Below are positions 11,384 through 18,367 of a stretch of DNA of 64,000 bases, piece by piece. The position numbers and the translations under genes were made by a program. The notes beneath the pieces are model-generated. The model ran no database searches, was not told the origin of the DNA, and saw only the letters and a list, made by a program, of their open reading frames with translations. How positions within the stretch are numbered: position 1 is the stretch's first letter; each line of letters begins with the position of its first letter. Origin of the DNA: Desulfurivibrio dismutans (lineage in GTDB: Bacteria > Desulfobacterota > Desulfobulbia > Desulfobulbales > Desulfurivibrionaceae); contig NZ_JARGDQ010000009.1 of assembly GCF_029210385.1 (NCBI RefSeq), positions 1-64,000 of the forward strand. Reading direction: 5' to 3'.

Positions 11384-13474
11384 ATGAAAAATCGCTATAA
11401 CCACGAAGAGGCCCAGGCCTTCGCGGCGTCCCGGCCGGAGTGTTCCGAATTCCTGGCCCTGCGGGTTTATACCTCGCGGCTGATCGGCGCCGAGGCCGAA
11501 CTGGTGCTCCACGGTGGCGGCAATACCTCGGTCAAGGACGTGGCGCATAACATCCTGGGCGAGGAGATGGAGGTGCTCTACATCAAGGGCAGCGGCTGGG
11601 ATCTGGCCACCATCGAGGCCGCCGGCTTTCCCGCCTTGGATCTGGCCTGGCTGCGCCGTTTGCGGGCTCTTGACCGTTTAAGTGACGAGGAGATGGTCAA
11701 TCAGTTTCGTACGCATCTGCTGGATGCTTCCGCCCCGGGGCCTTCCATCGAGACCCTGGTGCATGCTTTTCTGCCCCACCGTTTCATCGATCATACCCAT
11801 GCCGACGCCATTGTCACCCTGACCAACCGCCAGCGGCCGGAAGAGCACCTGCGCCGGGCCCTGGGGGAAAAAATCGCTATTCTGCCCTTTATCATGCCGG
11901 GTTTCCCGCTGGCCAAGGCGATGGCGGTGGCCTATGAGCAAAATCCCGGCATCGAAGCGATTATTCTGCTTAATCATGGTATTTTCACCTTTGCCGACGA
12001 AGCGGAGATCGCCTACCGGCGGATGATCGATTATGTCAACCGGGCCGAAGATTATCTGACCCTGGCCGCCGGGAAGCCGGTTACTGTTTCGGCGGCGGCA
12101 ATCGAAGTCTCCGAGTCACCGGCGGAGATTCTGCCCTTGCTGCGGGGGGCGTTGAGCCGGGGCACGGAAGATTGCCGCAGCTTCAGCCTGGAGTGGCGGC
12201 GCGACCCTGATCTGCTAACGGCCCTGGCCCGCCCCGACGCCCGGCATCTTTTTACCGGCGGGGTGCTGACCCCCGATCATGTGATTCGTACCAAAAATTA
12301 TCCCCTGTGGCTTGATTTTGCTGGCGCAGTCGACGAGGCCCCCCGGGCCGCCGTGCTGGGGCGGGCCCTGGCGGAATACGCCGCCGCTTACGAGCGTTAT
12401 TTTGCCGAGCAGTGTGCGGCTCTGCAGGTCGAGAAAAAGCGGCTGGACCCCATGCCCCGGGTGATCATGATTCCCGGCCTGGGCCTGCTGGGGGCCGGCG
12501 ACGGCCCGGCGGCGGCCCGGATCGCCGCCGATATCGCCAGCCACACGGTAAGGGCCAAGTTGCGGGGTGAGGCCCTGGGAGAGTATCGGGAACTGGAGGC
12601 GGCTTCCATCTTTGCCATGGAGTACTGGAGCCTGGAGCAGGTCAAGCTGGGTAAAGGCAGCCCGCGTTTGCTGGAGGGCAGGGTAGCCTTGGTCACCGGC
12701 GGCGGTGGGGCCATGGCCCTGGGGATTGCCGACCGGCTGCTGGCCGCCGGGGCCCGGGTCTTTTTGGCCGATATTCAGCCGGAGCGCCTGCAGATGGTGG
12801 TCGACAAGCTGCGGGAGCGTTTTGCGCCTGAACTGGTGCAGGGGGTGGAGTTTGACGTAACCGACCCGGAATCGGTGCGCTCGGGGCTGGAACGGTTGGT
12901 GGCCCAAACCGGTGGTCTGGACATCCTGGTGCCCAACGCCGGCATTGCCCAGGTGGCCCGGCTTGAGGATTTGCGCCTGGCGGATTTTCGTCGGGTGATG
13001 GCGGTTAATGCCGACGGGGTGCTGCTGACCATCCGGGAAGCGGCGAAAATCTTCCGCCGTCAGGGCTGCGGCGGCCAGATCGTGATCAACAGCAGCAAGA
13101 ATGTCTTCGACCCCGGCGCCTCGTTCGGGGCCTACAGCGCCTCCAAGGCGGCGGCTCACCAGCTGGGCAAAATAGCCGCCCTGGAGCTGGCCGAAATCGG
13201 AGTCAGGGTCAACATGATCAACGCCGACGCGGTCTTCGACGCCGAGGGGGTCAGTTCCGGCCTCTGGGACCTGGTGGGCCCGGAGCGGATGCGGGCCCGC
13301 AACCTGGACCCGGAAGGCCTGCGGGCCTACTATCGCGACCGCAACCTGCTGAAAACCGAGGTCAAGGCCGAGGACGTGGGTAACGCCGTAGTCTTCTTCG
13401 CCGCCAACCTGACCCCCACCACCGGCGCCACCCTCCCGGTGGATGGCGGCATCCCCGCCGCCTTTCCCCGGTAA
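11384..13474 (+). CDS. Bifunctional class II aldolase / short-chain dehydrogenase
   Basis: 696 residues in two domains. Residues about 1-400 form a class II aldolase/adducin domain with a zinc-ligand motif in FIDHTHADAIVTLTN and LNHGIFTFADEAE. Residues about 425-696 form an SDR domain with the nucleotide-binding LVTGGGGAMALGIADRL, VPNAGIAQVARLEDL and the catalytic YSASKAAAHQ. The fusion matches the family annotated as rhamnulose-1-phosphate aldolase/alcohol dehydrogenase-like, which cleaves a sugar phosphate and reduces or oxidises the aldehyde. No rhamnose catabolic genes are nearby, so the substrate is open. A good ribosome site (GAGGG) precedes ATG 11384. A family A palindrome begins on its TAA stop. 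Confidence 0.9.
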   Translation: MKNRYNHEEAQAFAASRPECSEFLALRVYTSRLIGAEAELVLHGGGNTSVKDVAHNILGEEMEVLYIKGSGWDLATIEAAGFPALDLAWLRRLRALDRLSDEEMVNQFRTHLLDASAPGPSIETLVHAFLPHRFIDHTHADAIVTLTNRQRPEEHLRRALGEKIAILPFIMPGFPLAKAMAVAYEQNPGIEAIILLNHGIFTFADEAEIAYRRMIDYVNRAEDYLTLAAGKPVTVSAAAIEVSESPAEILPLLRGALSRGTEDCRSFSLEWRRDPDLLTALARPDARHLFTGGVLTPDHVIRTKNYPLWLDFAGAVDEAPRAAVLGRALAEYAAAYERYFAEQCAALQVEKKRLDPMPRVIMIPGLGLLGAGDGPAAARIAADIASHTVRAKLRGEALGEYRELEAASIFAMEYWSLEQVKLGKGSPRLLEGRVALVTGGGGAMALGIADRLLAAGARVFLADIQPERLQMVVDKLRERFAPELVQGVEFDVTDPESVRSGLERLVAQTGGLDILVPNAGIAQVARLEDLRLADFRRVMAVNADGVLLTIREAAKIFRRQGCGGQIVINSSKNVFDPGASFGAYSASKAAAHQLGKIAALELAEIGVRVNMINADAVFDAEGVSSGLWDLVGPERMRARNLDPEGLRAYYRDRNLLKTEVKAEDVGNAVVFFAANLTPTTGATLPVDGGIPAAFPR

Positions 13475-13576
13475 AAGCCGGTAAGCACCGCATCTTCGGG
13501 CGATCGCCCCGGCTTGCGTACCTGGGGTACGCGGCGCCGGGCCGCTTGCCCGAACCTGCGGCATTTACCGACTTTT
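13473..13576 (+). repeat. Family A palindrome, copy a (3' of aldolase gene)
   Basis: Long imperfect hairpin starting inside the TAA stop at 13472-13474. Outer arms are AAAAGCCGGTAA and TTTACCGACTTTT; inner arms carry CTTCGGGCGATCG against CGCTTGCCCGAA; the core is GCGTAC-ctggg-GTACGC. It reads in the gene-sense orientation shared by all stop-linked copies. Confidence 0.9.
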
Positions 13577-13962
13577 ACCTCGTCGCTAGGGTTGTGTCTT
13601 GGGTGGTGGTTTTCGTGGGGGTGGGGATAGTGGAGGATACTTTGGTCAACCAGGGATAGGAATGACGGGCCCAATTACCTCGGGACTATTCCTGCCAGGC
13701 AACACCAGGTAAACGGGCCGCAGCACCGCAGGGTGCGGCGGCGGTGGGGGCGCTGGAAGCTGGTTGGGTGTACGCAATTACGGTGGGGTGGTTGTCTGTG
13801 GCAACATGCAAGTGCAAGCTGTGTGCAGCGAAGTAAATTGTTAAGCAACACCAGGTAAACGGGCCGCAGTGCCGCAGGTTGCGGCAAGCAGGCCGGCGCC
13901 GCGTACCCCGGGTACGCAAGTCGGCCTGATCGCCGCAAGATGCGGTGCTGCGGCCCGTTTAC
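13475..13962. other. 488-bp gap with two palindromes and a 25-bp direct repeat
   Basis: No gene is seen between the convergent aldolase and SH3b genes. The gap holds family A copies a and b. A 25-bp segment ending in GGTAAACGGGCCGCAG occurs at 13699-13723 and again, identical, at 13845-13869. The first is followed by a truncated, diverged piece of the element (CACCGCAGGGTGCGGC). Positions 13577-13698 show nothing recognisable. Confidence 0.75.
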
Positions 13963-13963
13963 C
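13854..13963 (-). repeat. Family A palindrome, copy b (3' of SH3b gene)
   Basis: Outer arms GGTAAACGGGCCGCAG and CTGCGGCCCGTTTACC are perfectly complementary over 16 bp. The inner arm is CATCTTGCGGCGATC against GCTTGCCGCAACCTG, with core GCGTAC-cccgg-GTACGC. Read on the minus strand it follows the SH3b TAG stop (13963-13965) directly. Confidence 0.92.
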
Positions 13964-14424
13964 TACCAGCCCCAGAGGAGGTCGCGGGACATCCAGCCGG
14001 TGAGGCCGTTTTCATGGCGAACTTTCACCCAGCCGCTGCCCCTTTCCAAAGTATGCAGCACCACCCCGTAGCGGGCCTGCCCTACCAGGCGGTAGCGGGT
14101 GCCGGGGCCGCTGCGGATGTTGGCAATCGGCACCTTAACCACCAGGTACGGGGTCCGGCCCACCAGAGGCTGGTAAACCCACCCTTCGTCACCCTCAAAA
14201 TCGCGGACCTTCAGCCAGTTGTCCTGTCGCCCGATGATCATTAAGGGATAGCCTTTGCCCAGCTCCCACAAGATTGAGTGGTTGGTGCCGGGCCCGCTGC
14301 GCATGTTGATCTTGGGGCGGTCGACGCTGACCATTTCAATGGCCTGGGCCACGGAAACCAGGCCGAGCAGGAACAGGACGGTGAAAAAGAGGCTTAAGGC
14401 AGTGCGTTTACCGATCATGGTCAT
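13963..14424 (-). CDS. Secreted protein with two bacterial SH3 domains
   Basis: 153 residues (151 if the second ATG at 14418 is used; it has the better-spaced AGG). The N-terminus is a Sec signal ending VAQA-I. Two SH3b modules follow, each with the N-RSGPG-N/T signature: INMRSGPGTNHSILWEL (about residues 40-95) and ANIRSGPGTRYRLVGQA (about 100-150). Such domains usually bind cell-wall peptides or scaffold periplasmic complexes. It is the last gene of a minus-strand run starting at 17220, 53 bp after the polyferredoxin gene. No catalytic domain is present; the ligand is unknown. Confidence 0.85.
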   Translation of the reverse strand: MTMIGKRTALSLFFTVLFLLGLVSVAQAIEMVSVDRPKINMRSGPGTNHSILWELGKGYPLMIIGRQDNWLKVRDFEGDEGWVYQPLVGRTPYLVVKVPIANIRSGPGTRYRLVGQARYGVVLHTLERGSGWVKVRHENGLTGWMSRDLLWGW

Positions 14425-14477
14425 ACCTGTTTTTGGGGTTTGCAGGGTCGCGGTTGCCGTCTTGGTTATGGGGCCGG

Positions 14478-15395
14478 TTAGCGGTTAACCCGGTTCCCGG
14501 TTTCCCGGGCCGGGGCGGCAACGGGCCGGGAGGCGCGCCCGCCCACCGGCACTCCGCCGATCTCCAGAGAGATGGCGTCAAATTCGCAGGCCTTGTCCAT
14601 ACAGGCCAGGCAGGTGATGCACTCGGCATCGTCCGGGGATTCGTTAAATTTGACCCCCATGGGACAAACCTGGTGGCAGGCCTTGCAGTTGGTGCAGCGG
14701 GAATGATCCAGGCGTAGCCTAACCAGCTTTACCTTGGCAAAAAGGGCGTAAAAAGCGCCCAGCGGACATGTGGTCCGGCAGAAGGGCCTGCTCGCGTAAA
14801 CGGCCCATATCATGAACATAACCATAATAAATAATTTATTCAAGAAAAGAAGGCCTGCCGCCTGGCGCAGGCCGGGCTGCATGAGCAGCATGGGGATTCC
14901 GGCGGTCAGGGTGCCGGCCGGACAAACGTATTTGCAGAACCAGGTTTGCCCGGAACCCATATGGTCAACCACCAGCAGTGGCAGCAGGATGACGAAAAAG
15001 GCCAGAAAGCCGTATTTGAGGTAACGCAGCACCGACGGGATACCGAACTTGCGGCTGGGAATCTTGTAGAGCAGATCCTGGATCAGCCCAAAGGGGCAGA
15101 GCCAGCCGCAGACCGCCCGGCCCAGCACACCGCCCATCACCCCCATGAACCCGACGATATAAAGGCCGATATAGAGCTGGCCGCTATCGATGGTGTGTCG
15201 TACCCCGGCCAAGAGCTGTTGCAGGGCGCCGATGGGGCAGGAGGTGGTGGCGGCCGGGCAGGAATAACAGTTCAGCCCCGGTGAGCACAGCACCTTCAGT
15301 GGCCCCTGGTAGATGGTGCGGGTGACGGGGAATTCCCAGTAACCGTTAACCAGCAGGGTGGAGAGCACCTGTACCCAGCGTCGGATGGTTTCCAT
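14478..15395 (-). CDS. Membrane-bound 4Fe-4S polyferredoxin (NapH/NosR-like)
   Basis: 305 residues with about five membrane segments and many cysteine clusters. CSPGLNCYSCPAATTSCPIG lies near residue 37, then CGWLCPFGLIQDLLYKIP, CKYVCPAGTL and CRTTCPLGAFYALF, the CxxxCP signatures of the NapH/NosR/RdxA type. A C-terminal 2[4Fe-4S] ferredoxin domain carries CTNCKACHQVCPMG and CITCLACMDKACEF. It should pass electrons across or along the inner membrane, but no terminal reductase is next to it. It follows the CXXC micro-protein by 4 bp, so the two are co-translated and may work together. Confidence 0.88.
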   Translation of the reverse strand: METIRRWVQVLSTLLVNGYWEFPVTRTIYQGPLKVLCSPGLNCYSCPAATTSCPIGALQQLLAGVRHTIDSGQLYIGLYIVGFMGVMGGVLGRAVCGWLCPFGLIQDLLYKIPSRKFGIPSVLRYLKYGFLAFFVILLPLLVVDHMGSGQTWFCKYVCPAGTLTAGIPMLLMQPGLRQAAGLLFLNKLFIMVMFMIWAVYASRPFCRTTCPLGAFYALFAKVKLVRLRLDHSRCTNCKACHQVCPMGVKFNESPDDAECITCLACMDKACEFDAISLEIGGVPVGGRASRPVAAPARETGNRVNR

Positions 15396-15399
15396 CGGT

Positions 15400-15585
15400 T
15401 CAGCCTACTCCGATACAGCTCAGGCACACCTGTACGGCCTGCTCCAGTACTCGCCGGGGCTCACCGGTGGCAATGCCGATGATGCCCAGGAGCGTGAAAA
15501 CCAGAATCACCACAAAGGGGGTCCGGCGAACTTCGACTTTGGTTTTGCTGCTACGGCTGGGCTTGCGGCTTACTTGCGGGGGCAT
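15400..15585 (-). CDS. CD1871A-type CXXC micro-protein
   Basis: 61 residues: basic N-terminus, one membrane segment (FVVILVFTLLGIIGIATG) and the C-terminal motif VCLSCIGVG. This matches the CD1871A family of CXXC-motif proteins, which end in CxxCIGIG and are often encoded beside membrane polyferredoxins, as here. GGAG precedes the ATG at a suitable distance. The CXXC pair could be a redox or metal site. No function is established for the family as far as I know. The small size makes it easy to miss, but linkage and motif support it. Confidence 0.8.
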   Translation of the reverse strand: MPPQVSRKPSRSSKTKVEVRRTPFVVILVFTLLGIIGIATGEPRRVLEQAVQVCLSCIGVG

Positions 15586-15615
15586 GGAATCGACTCCAGT
15601 GATGACGATGGTTGT

Positions 15616-15999
15616 TTAGATAATAGTATCCGGTTTTTCCAGTTGGCGGTGAAACTCCTCTTCCACCTGGTCCGGGTCGCCGAGATTGTAGGCGATGATA
15701 TTTTTCAAATGATAAAAACTGTCCAGGTCCATGGCAAAAAGCCGCAGGGCCAGGCCGTCGGGTTCCACTCGGACCACTTCGCCCTTCATCTGCAGACGCA
15801 GGTTGCTGGTGCTGCCGGTAAGATAAAGCTCCACCCGACAATGCTCACCAACCCGATGGCCGCTGACGCCGTCCACCGAGACCCCTTTCAGGCTGAGATC
15901 GGAGGTGCGGCAGTGTTCGTAAGTGTGATTGTCAAAACGCAGGGTGGCGGTGGCCCGGAAGGGAACCCGGCTGTTGTGGCGGCGGTTGGCGGTGGTCAT
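15616..15999 (-). CDS. PilZ-domain protein (c-di-GMP effector)
   Basis: 127 residues from ATG 15997-15999, which has GGAG eight bases upstream; a longer reading adds 13 unconserved residues. The PilZ signature is present as NRRHNSRVPF (RxxxR-like) and DLSLKGVSVDG (D/NxSxxG), the two c-di-GMP contact motifs. A beta-barrel body follows, ending in an acidic helix. A single-domain PilZ protein normally acts as an adaptor for motility, pili or polysaccharide machinery. It shares an operon with the unassigned gene at 16063-17220 and lies near pilD. Confidence 0.88.
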   Translation of the reverse strand: MTTANRRHNSRVPFRATATLRFDNHTYEHCRTSDLSLKGVSVDGVSGHRVGEHCRVELYLTGSTSNLRLQMKGEVVRVEPDGLALRLFAMDLDSFYHLKNIIAYNLGDPDQVEEEFHRQLEKPDTII

Positions 16000-16062
16000 G
16001 GCCTTACTCCCTGGTCTGGGCGGTTGGTGCGACCCCATGGGGCGGATCGGTGATCTCGGTGG

Positions 16063-17220
16063 TCAGCCCTGCTCGGGCATGGTCAGAAATCCTTCCCGTT
16101 CCAGCAGGGAGCGGGGGTTGAGCAGGGGATAGGAGGCGTCGTCGTCGGTGGTCCCCAGGCCGGCTATATCTCCGTTGGCCGCCGTCTGAAAGCGCTGCAG
16201 GATCAATTGATTGCGGTTACCGAGGCGGACCGGCACCACTCCGTGCCATTGGCCGTGGCTGAGCACCAGCAGGTGGTCGGCGTCTTCCGCCGGCAGCGTC
16301 GGCAGGCCGCCGCCCCTGGGCATGATAAGGGGAAGTTTGAGTTTTTTCAAGCGGCTGGCGGGAATTTTGGCCAGGGGGCCCCGAAAAAGCCGGGGTAACC
16401 GCCGGAAGAGACGGCCGAAAGCATTCAACGGTACTTCGGTGGACGCCAGTCGGGCCTGGCGCTCCCGGGGCTTGATCGGCATCAGCCGGGCGATGGCATT
16501 GACGGGAATAAGCAGCGGGAAATCGCCAAGTTCAACCAGTCGGCAAGGTTCGCCGGGGATTGGGGCGTAGTGGTGCAGCCGGTTGTTTCCCCGACGGCGC
16601 TCCCAGGGCGGCAACGGGGCTGTCTCGGCGATGGACTGCTTGGTGATGCCGTTTCCCACCGCCGACTTTGCTTCGGGCGCACTTGCGGGCTGGTTCCCGT
16701 GGTCGGCCACCGCCGTGGTGGCTTCGTTGGCCGGGGCGGCGGGAGGAGGGGGTGGGACGTCGTAGCCGGTCGCCGCCGGTTTGGGAGGAGGCGAGGCCTG
16801 GGACGCTGACCCCGCCCGCCCGTCTTCAGTGGCGGTTCGGGGGGCGGTTGGCGGCGTAGCCGGTCGCTCTTTCAGGCGATTTTTAAGGCTGGTGAAGCGT
16901 TTGTACATGCGCCGCCCCAGTTCCTCCTCCCGTTGGGGGTCAAATTTGCCTTCCTCGTAGACATTGACCACATGAGCTAAGGCTTCTTTAAGGAAGTCCA
17001 GGCAGTCAGGGTCTGCCGTCGCCTCCCGTTTGCGCATATAAAGGATGACCCCTTCCGCCATGCCCAGCATGGCCAGAATGTTTTTTCGGGAATTAAAACG
17101 CTGCTTCAGGCAGGCGCAGGCTTCCAGCAGCGGTTCACTGCGGCGCACCGGCAGGCGATGGTCCTGGGAGATGATTTCTGCCTTGAATATACGGATCGAC
17201 TCGTCGATGGAAATGGCCAT
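16063..17220 (-). CDS. Unassigned protein; helical N-domain, Pro-rich linker, weakly CheW-like end
   Basis: 385 residues I cannot assign. Residues 1-125 are helical and charged (MAISIDESIRIFKAEI, LEACACLKQRFNSRKNIL). Residues about 125-210 are a low-complexity Pro/Ala linker. Residues about 215-385 alternate strands that faintly recall CheW: LVELGDFPLLIPVNAIARLM resembles the start of a CheW strand pair, and LLVLSHGQWHGVVPVRL a later one, ending in LNPRSLLEREGFL. The PilZ gene follows 63 bp downstream and pilD is divergent, suggesting a surface-behaviour or signalling role. That role is inference only. No signal peptide or membrane segment. The gene is real by codon usage and its clear start near a divergent promoter region. 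Confidence 0.7.
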   Translation of the reverse strand: MAISIDESIRIFKAEIISQDHRLPVRRSEPLLEACACLKQRFNSRKNILAMLGMAEGVILYMRKREATADPDCLDFLKEALAHVVNVYEEGKFDPQREEELGRRMYKRFTSLKNRLKERPATPPTAPRTATEDGRAGSASQASPPPKPAATGYDVPPPPPAAPANEATTAVADHGNQPASAPEAKSAVGNGITKQSIAETAPLPPWERRRGNNRLHHYAPIPGEPCRLVELGDFPLLIPVNAIARLMPIKPRERQARLASTEVPLNAFGRLFRRLPRLFRGPLAKIPASRLKKLKLPLIMPRGGGLPTLPAEDADHLLVLSHGQWHGVVPVRLGNRNQLILQRFQTAANGDIAGLGTTDDDASYPLLNPRSLLEREGFLTMPEQG

Positions 17221-17240
17221 GGTGAAACCTTCAATTTGGG

Positions 17241-17369
17241 TAACTGTCCAGCAGCACCCCCGAAAGCGGCGATCAGGTCGGCTTGAGTACCTGATGTACG
17301 CTACGCCGACCTGCTTACCGCAGGGGGCACTGCTGAACAGTTACGTACCAGAATGAGCTGGATAGTTAC
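17241..17369 (+). repeat. Family A palindrome, long form, copy c (upstream of pilD)
   Basis: Outer arms TAACTGTCCAGCAG and CTGCTGAACAGTTA enclose the usual core (GAGTAC-ctgat-GTACGC). A 25-base tail ends CTGGATAGTTAC, a second inverted copy of the left arm. It lies in the divergent gap between 16063-17220 and pilD, and is closely similar to copy d on the other side of pilD. Confidence 0.9.
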
Positions 17370-17425
17370 CAATTTGGATGACCTTTTTTGCTGCATCTTA
17401 ACCGATTACGATATACCATGCGGGG

Positions 17426-18229
17426 ATGGAATATCCCATCCCTTATTATCTTCTGATAACCGCCGCCGTGGTGTTGGGGGCGGTGGTCGGCAGCTTTTTA
17501 AACGTGGTTATCCTTCGCTTGCCGGCCAGCATGCTGGGGGCGGCGGAGAACATCATCTGGCCGGCTTCCCGTTGCCCGCAATGCAAAACGTCCCTGGCCT
17601 GGTACGATAACATTCCGATTGTCAGCTTTGTCCTGCTCCGTCGGCGCTGCCGGGCCTGCGGTGGTAAAATCTCCTGGCGCTACCCTTTGGTGGAAGCGGC
17701 CATGGCCGGCCTGGCCCTGGCTCTGCTGCTGCGCTTTGGGCCGACATTGGACTGGCTGATTTACTTTATCTTTTCTGCGGCCCTGCTGGCTATCTTTTTT
17801 ATCGATCTCGACCACCAATTGATCCCCGATGTCATCAGCCTGCCAGGCATTGCGATGGGATTTGCCGCTTCCTTCGGGTTAAGCGGTGTTACCTGGCCTG
17901 ATGCCGGCCTGGGCATTGTGCTGGGCGGCGGCACCTTTTACCTGGTGGCCCTGGGCTACAGTCTGGCCACCGGTCGCGAGGGCATGGGCGGCGGGGATAT
18001 CAAGCTGCTGGCCATGCTGGGGGCTTTTCTGGGCTGGCAGGCGCTGCCCTTCATCATCCTGGCCAGCTCGCTGCTGGGGCTGGTGGTGGGCATCGGCGCC
18101 ATGATCCGCCAGGGCAAGGGCGGCCGCAGTGTGATCCCCTTTGGCCCCTTCCTGATCACCGCCGCCTGGCTCTGGCTCTTCTTCCCGGAACAGATCGACC
18201 AGCTTTGGCGACTGCTTTTCCTGCCGTAA
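17426..18229 (+). CDS. pilD: Prepilin peptidase / N-methyltransferase PilD
   Basis: 267 residues, inner-membrane aspartyl protease that cleaves and N-methylates type IV prepilins or type II pseudopilins. The N-terminal methylation domain has GSFLNVVILRLP and the zinc tetrad CPQCKTSLAWYD..CRACGGKISWRYP. The catalytic aspartates are in FIDLDHQLIPD (about residue 133) and GGGDIKLLAMLGAFLGWQ (about 192). Seven or eight membrane segments. No pilin or secretin gene is in the window. The gene is bracketed by two near-identical family A long-form repeats in the same orientation (17241-17369 and 18227-18359), which could let it move or be lost as a unit. Confidence 0.94.
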   Translation: MEYPIPYYLLITAAVVLGAVVGSFLNVVILRLPASMLGAAENIIWPASRCPQCKTSLAWYDNIPIVSFVLLRRRCRACGGKISWRYPLVEAAMAGLALALLLRFGPTLDWLIYFIFSAALLAIFFIDLDHQLIPDVISLPGIAMGFAASFGLSGVTWPDAGLGIVLGGGTFYLVALGYSLATGREGMGGGDIKLLAMLGAFLGWQALPFIILASSLLGLVVGIGAMIRQGKGGRSVIPFGPFLITAAWLWLFFPEQIDQLWRLLFLP

Positions 18230-18359
18230 CCGTCCAGCAGCACCCCCGAAAGCGGCGATCGGGTCGGCTTGAGTACCTGATGCACGCTACGCCGACTTGG
18301 CTTACCGCAACCTGGGGCACGGCTGTTCAGTTACATGCCAGAATGAACTGGATAGTTAC
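18227..18359 (+). repeat. Family A palindrome, long form, copy d (3' of pilD)
   Basis: It begins on the pilD stop codon TAA (18227-18229) with TAACCGTCCAGCAGCACC, has core GAGTAC-ctgat-GCACGC, and ends with the tail GCCAGAATGAACTGGATAG. It differs from copy c at a limited number of positions and by a small indel. Confidence 0.9.
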
Positions 18360-18367
18360 TTCCTGCC

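Noticed and set aside
17241-18359. Composite transposon carrying pilD
   Set aside because: No transposase or target-site duplication is seen; the flanking elements are the same dispersed palindromes found throughout. Recorded as a finding about direct repeats only.
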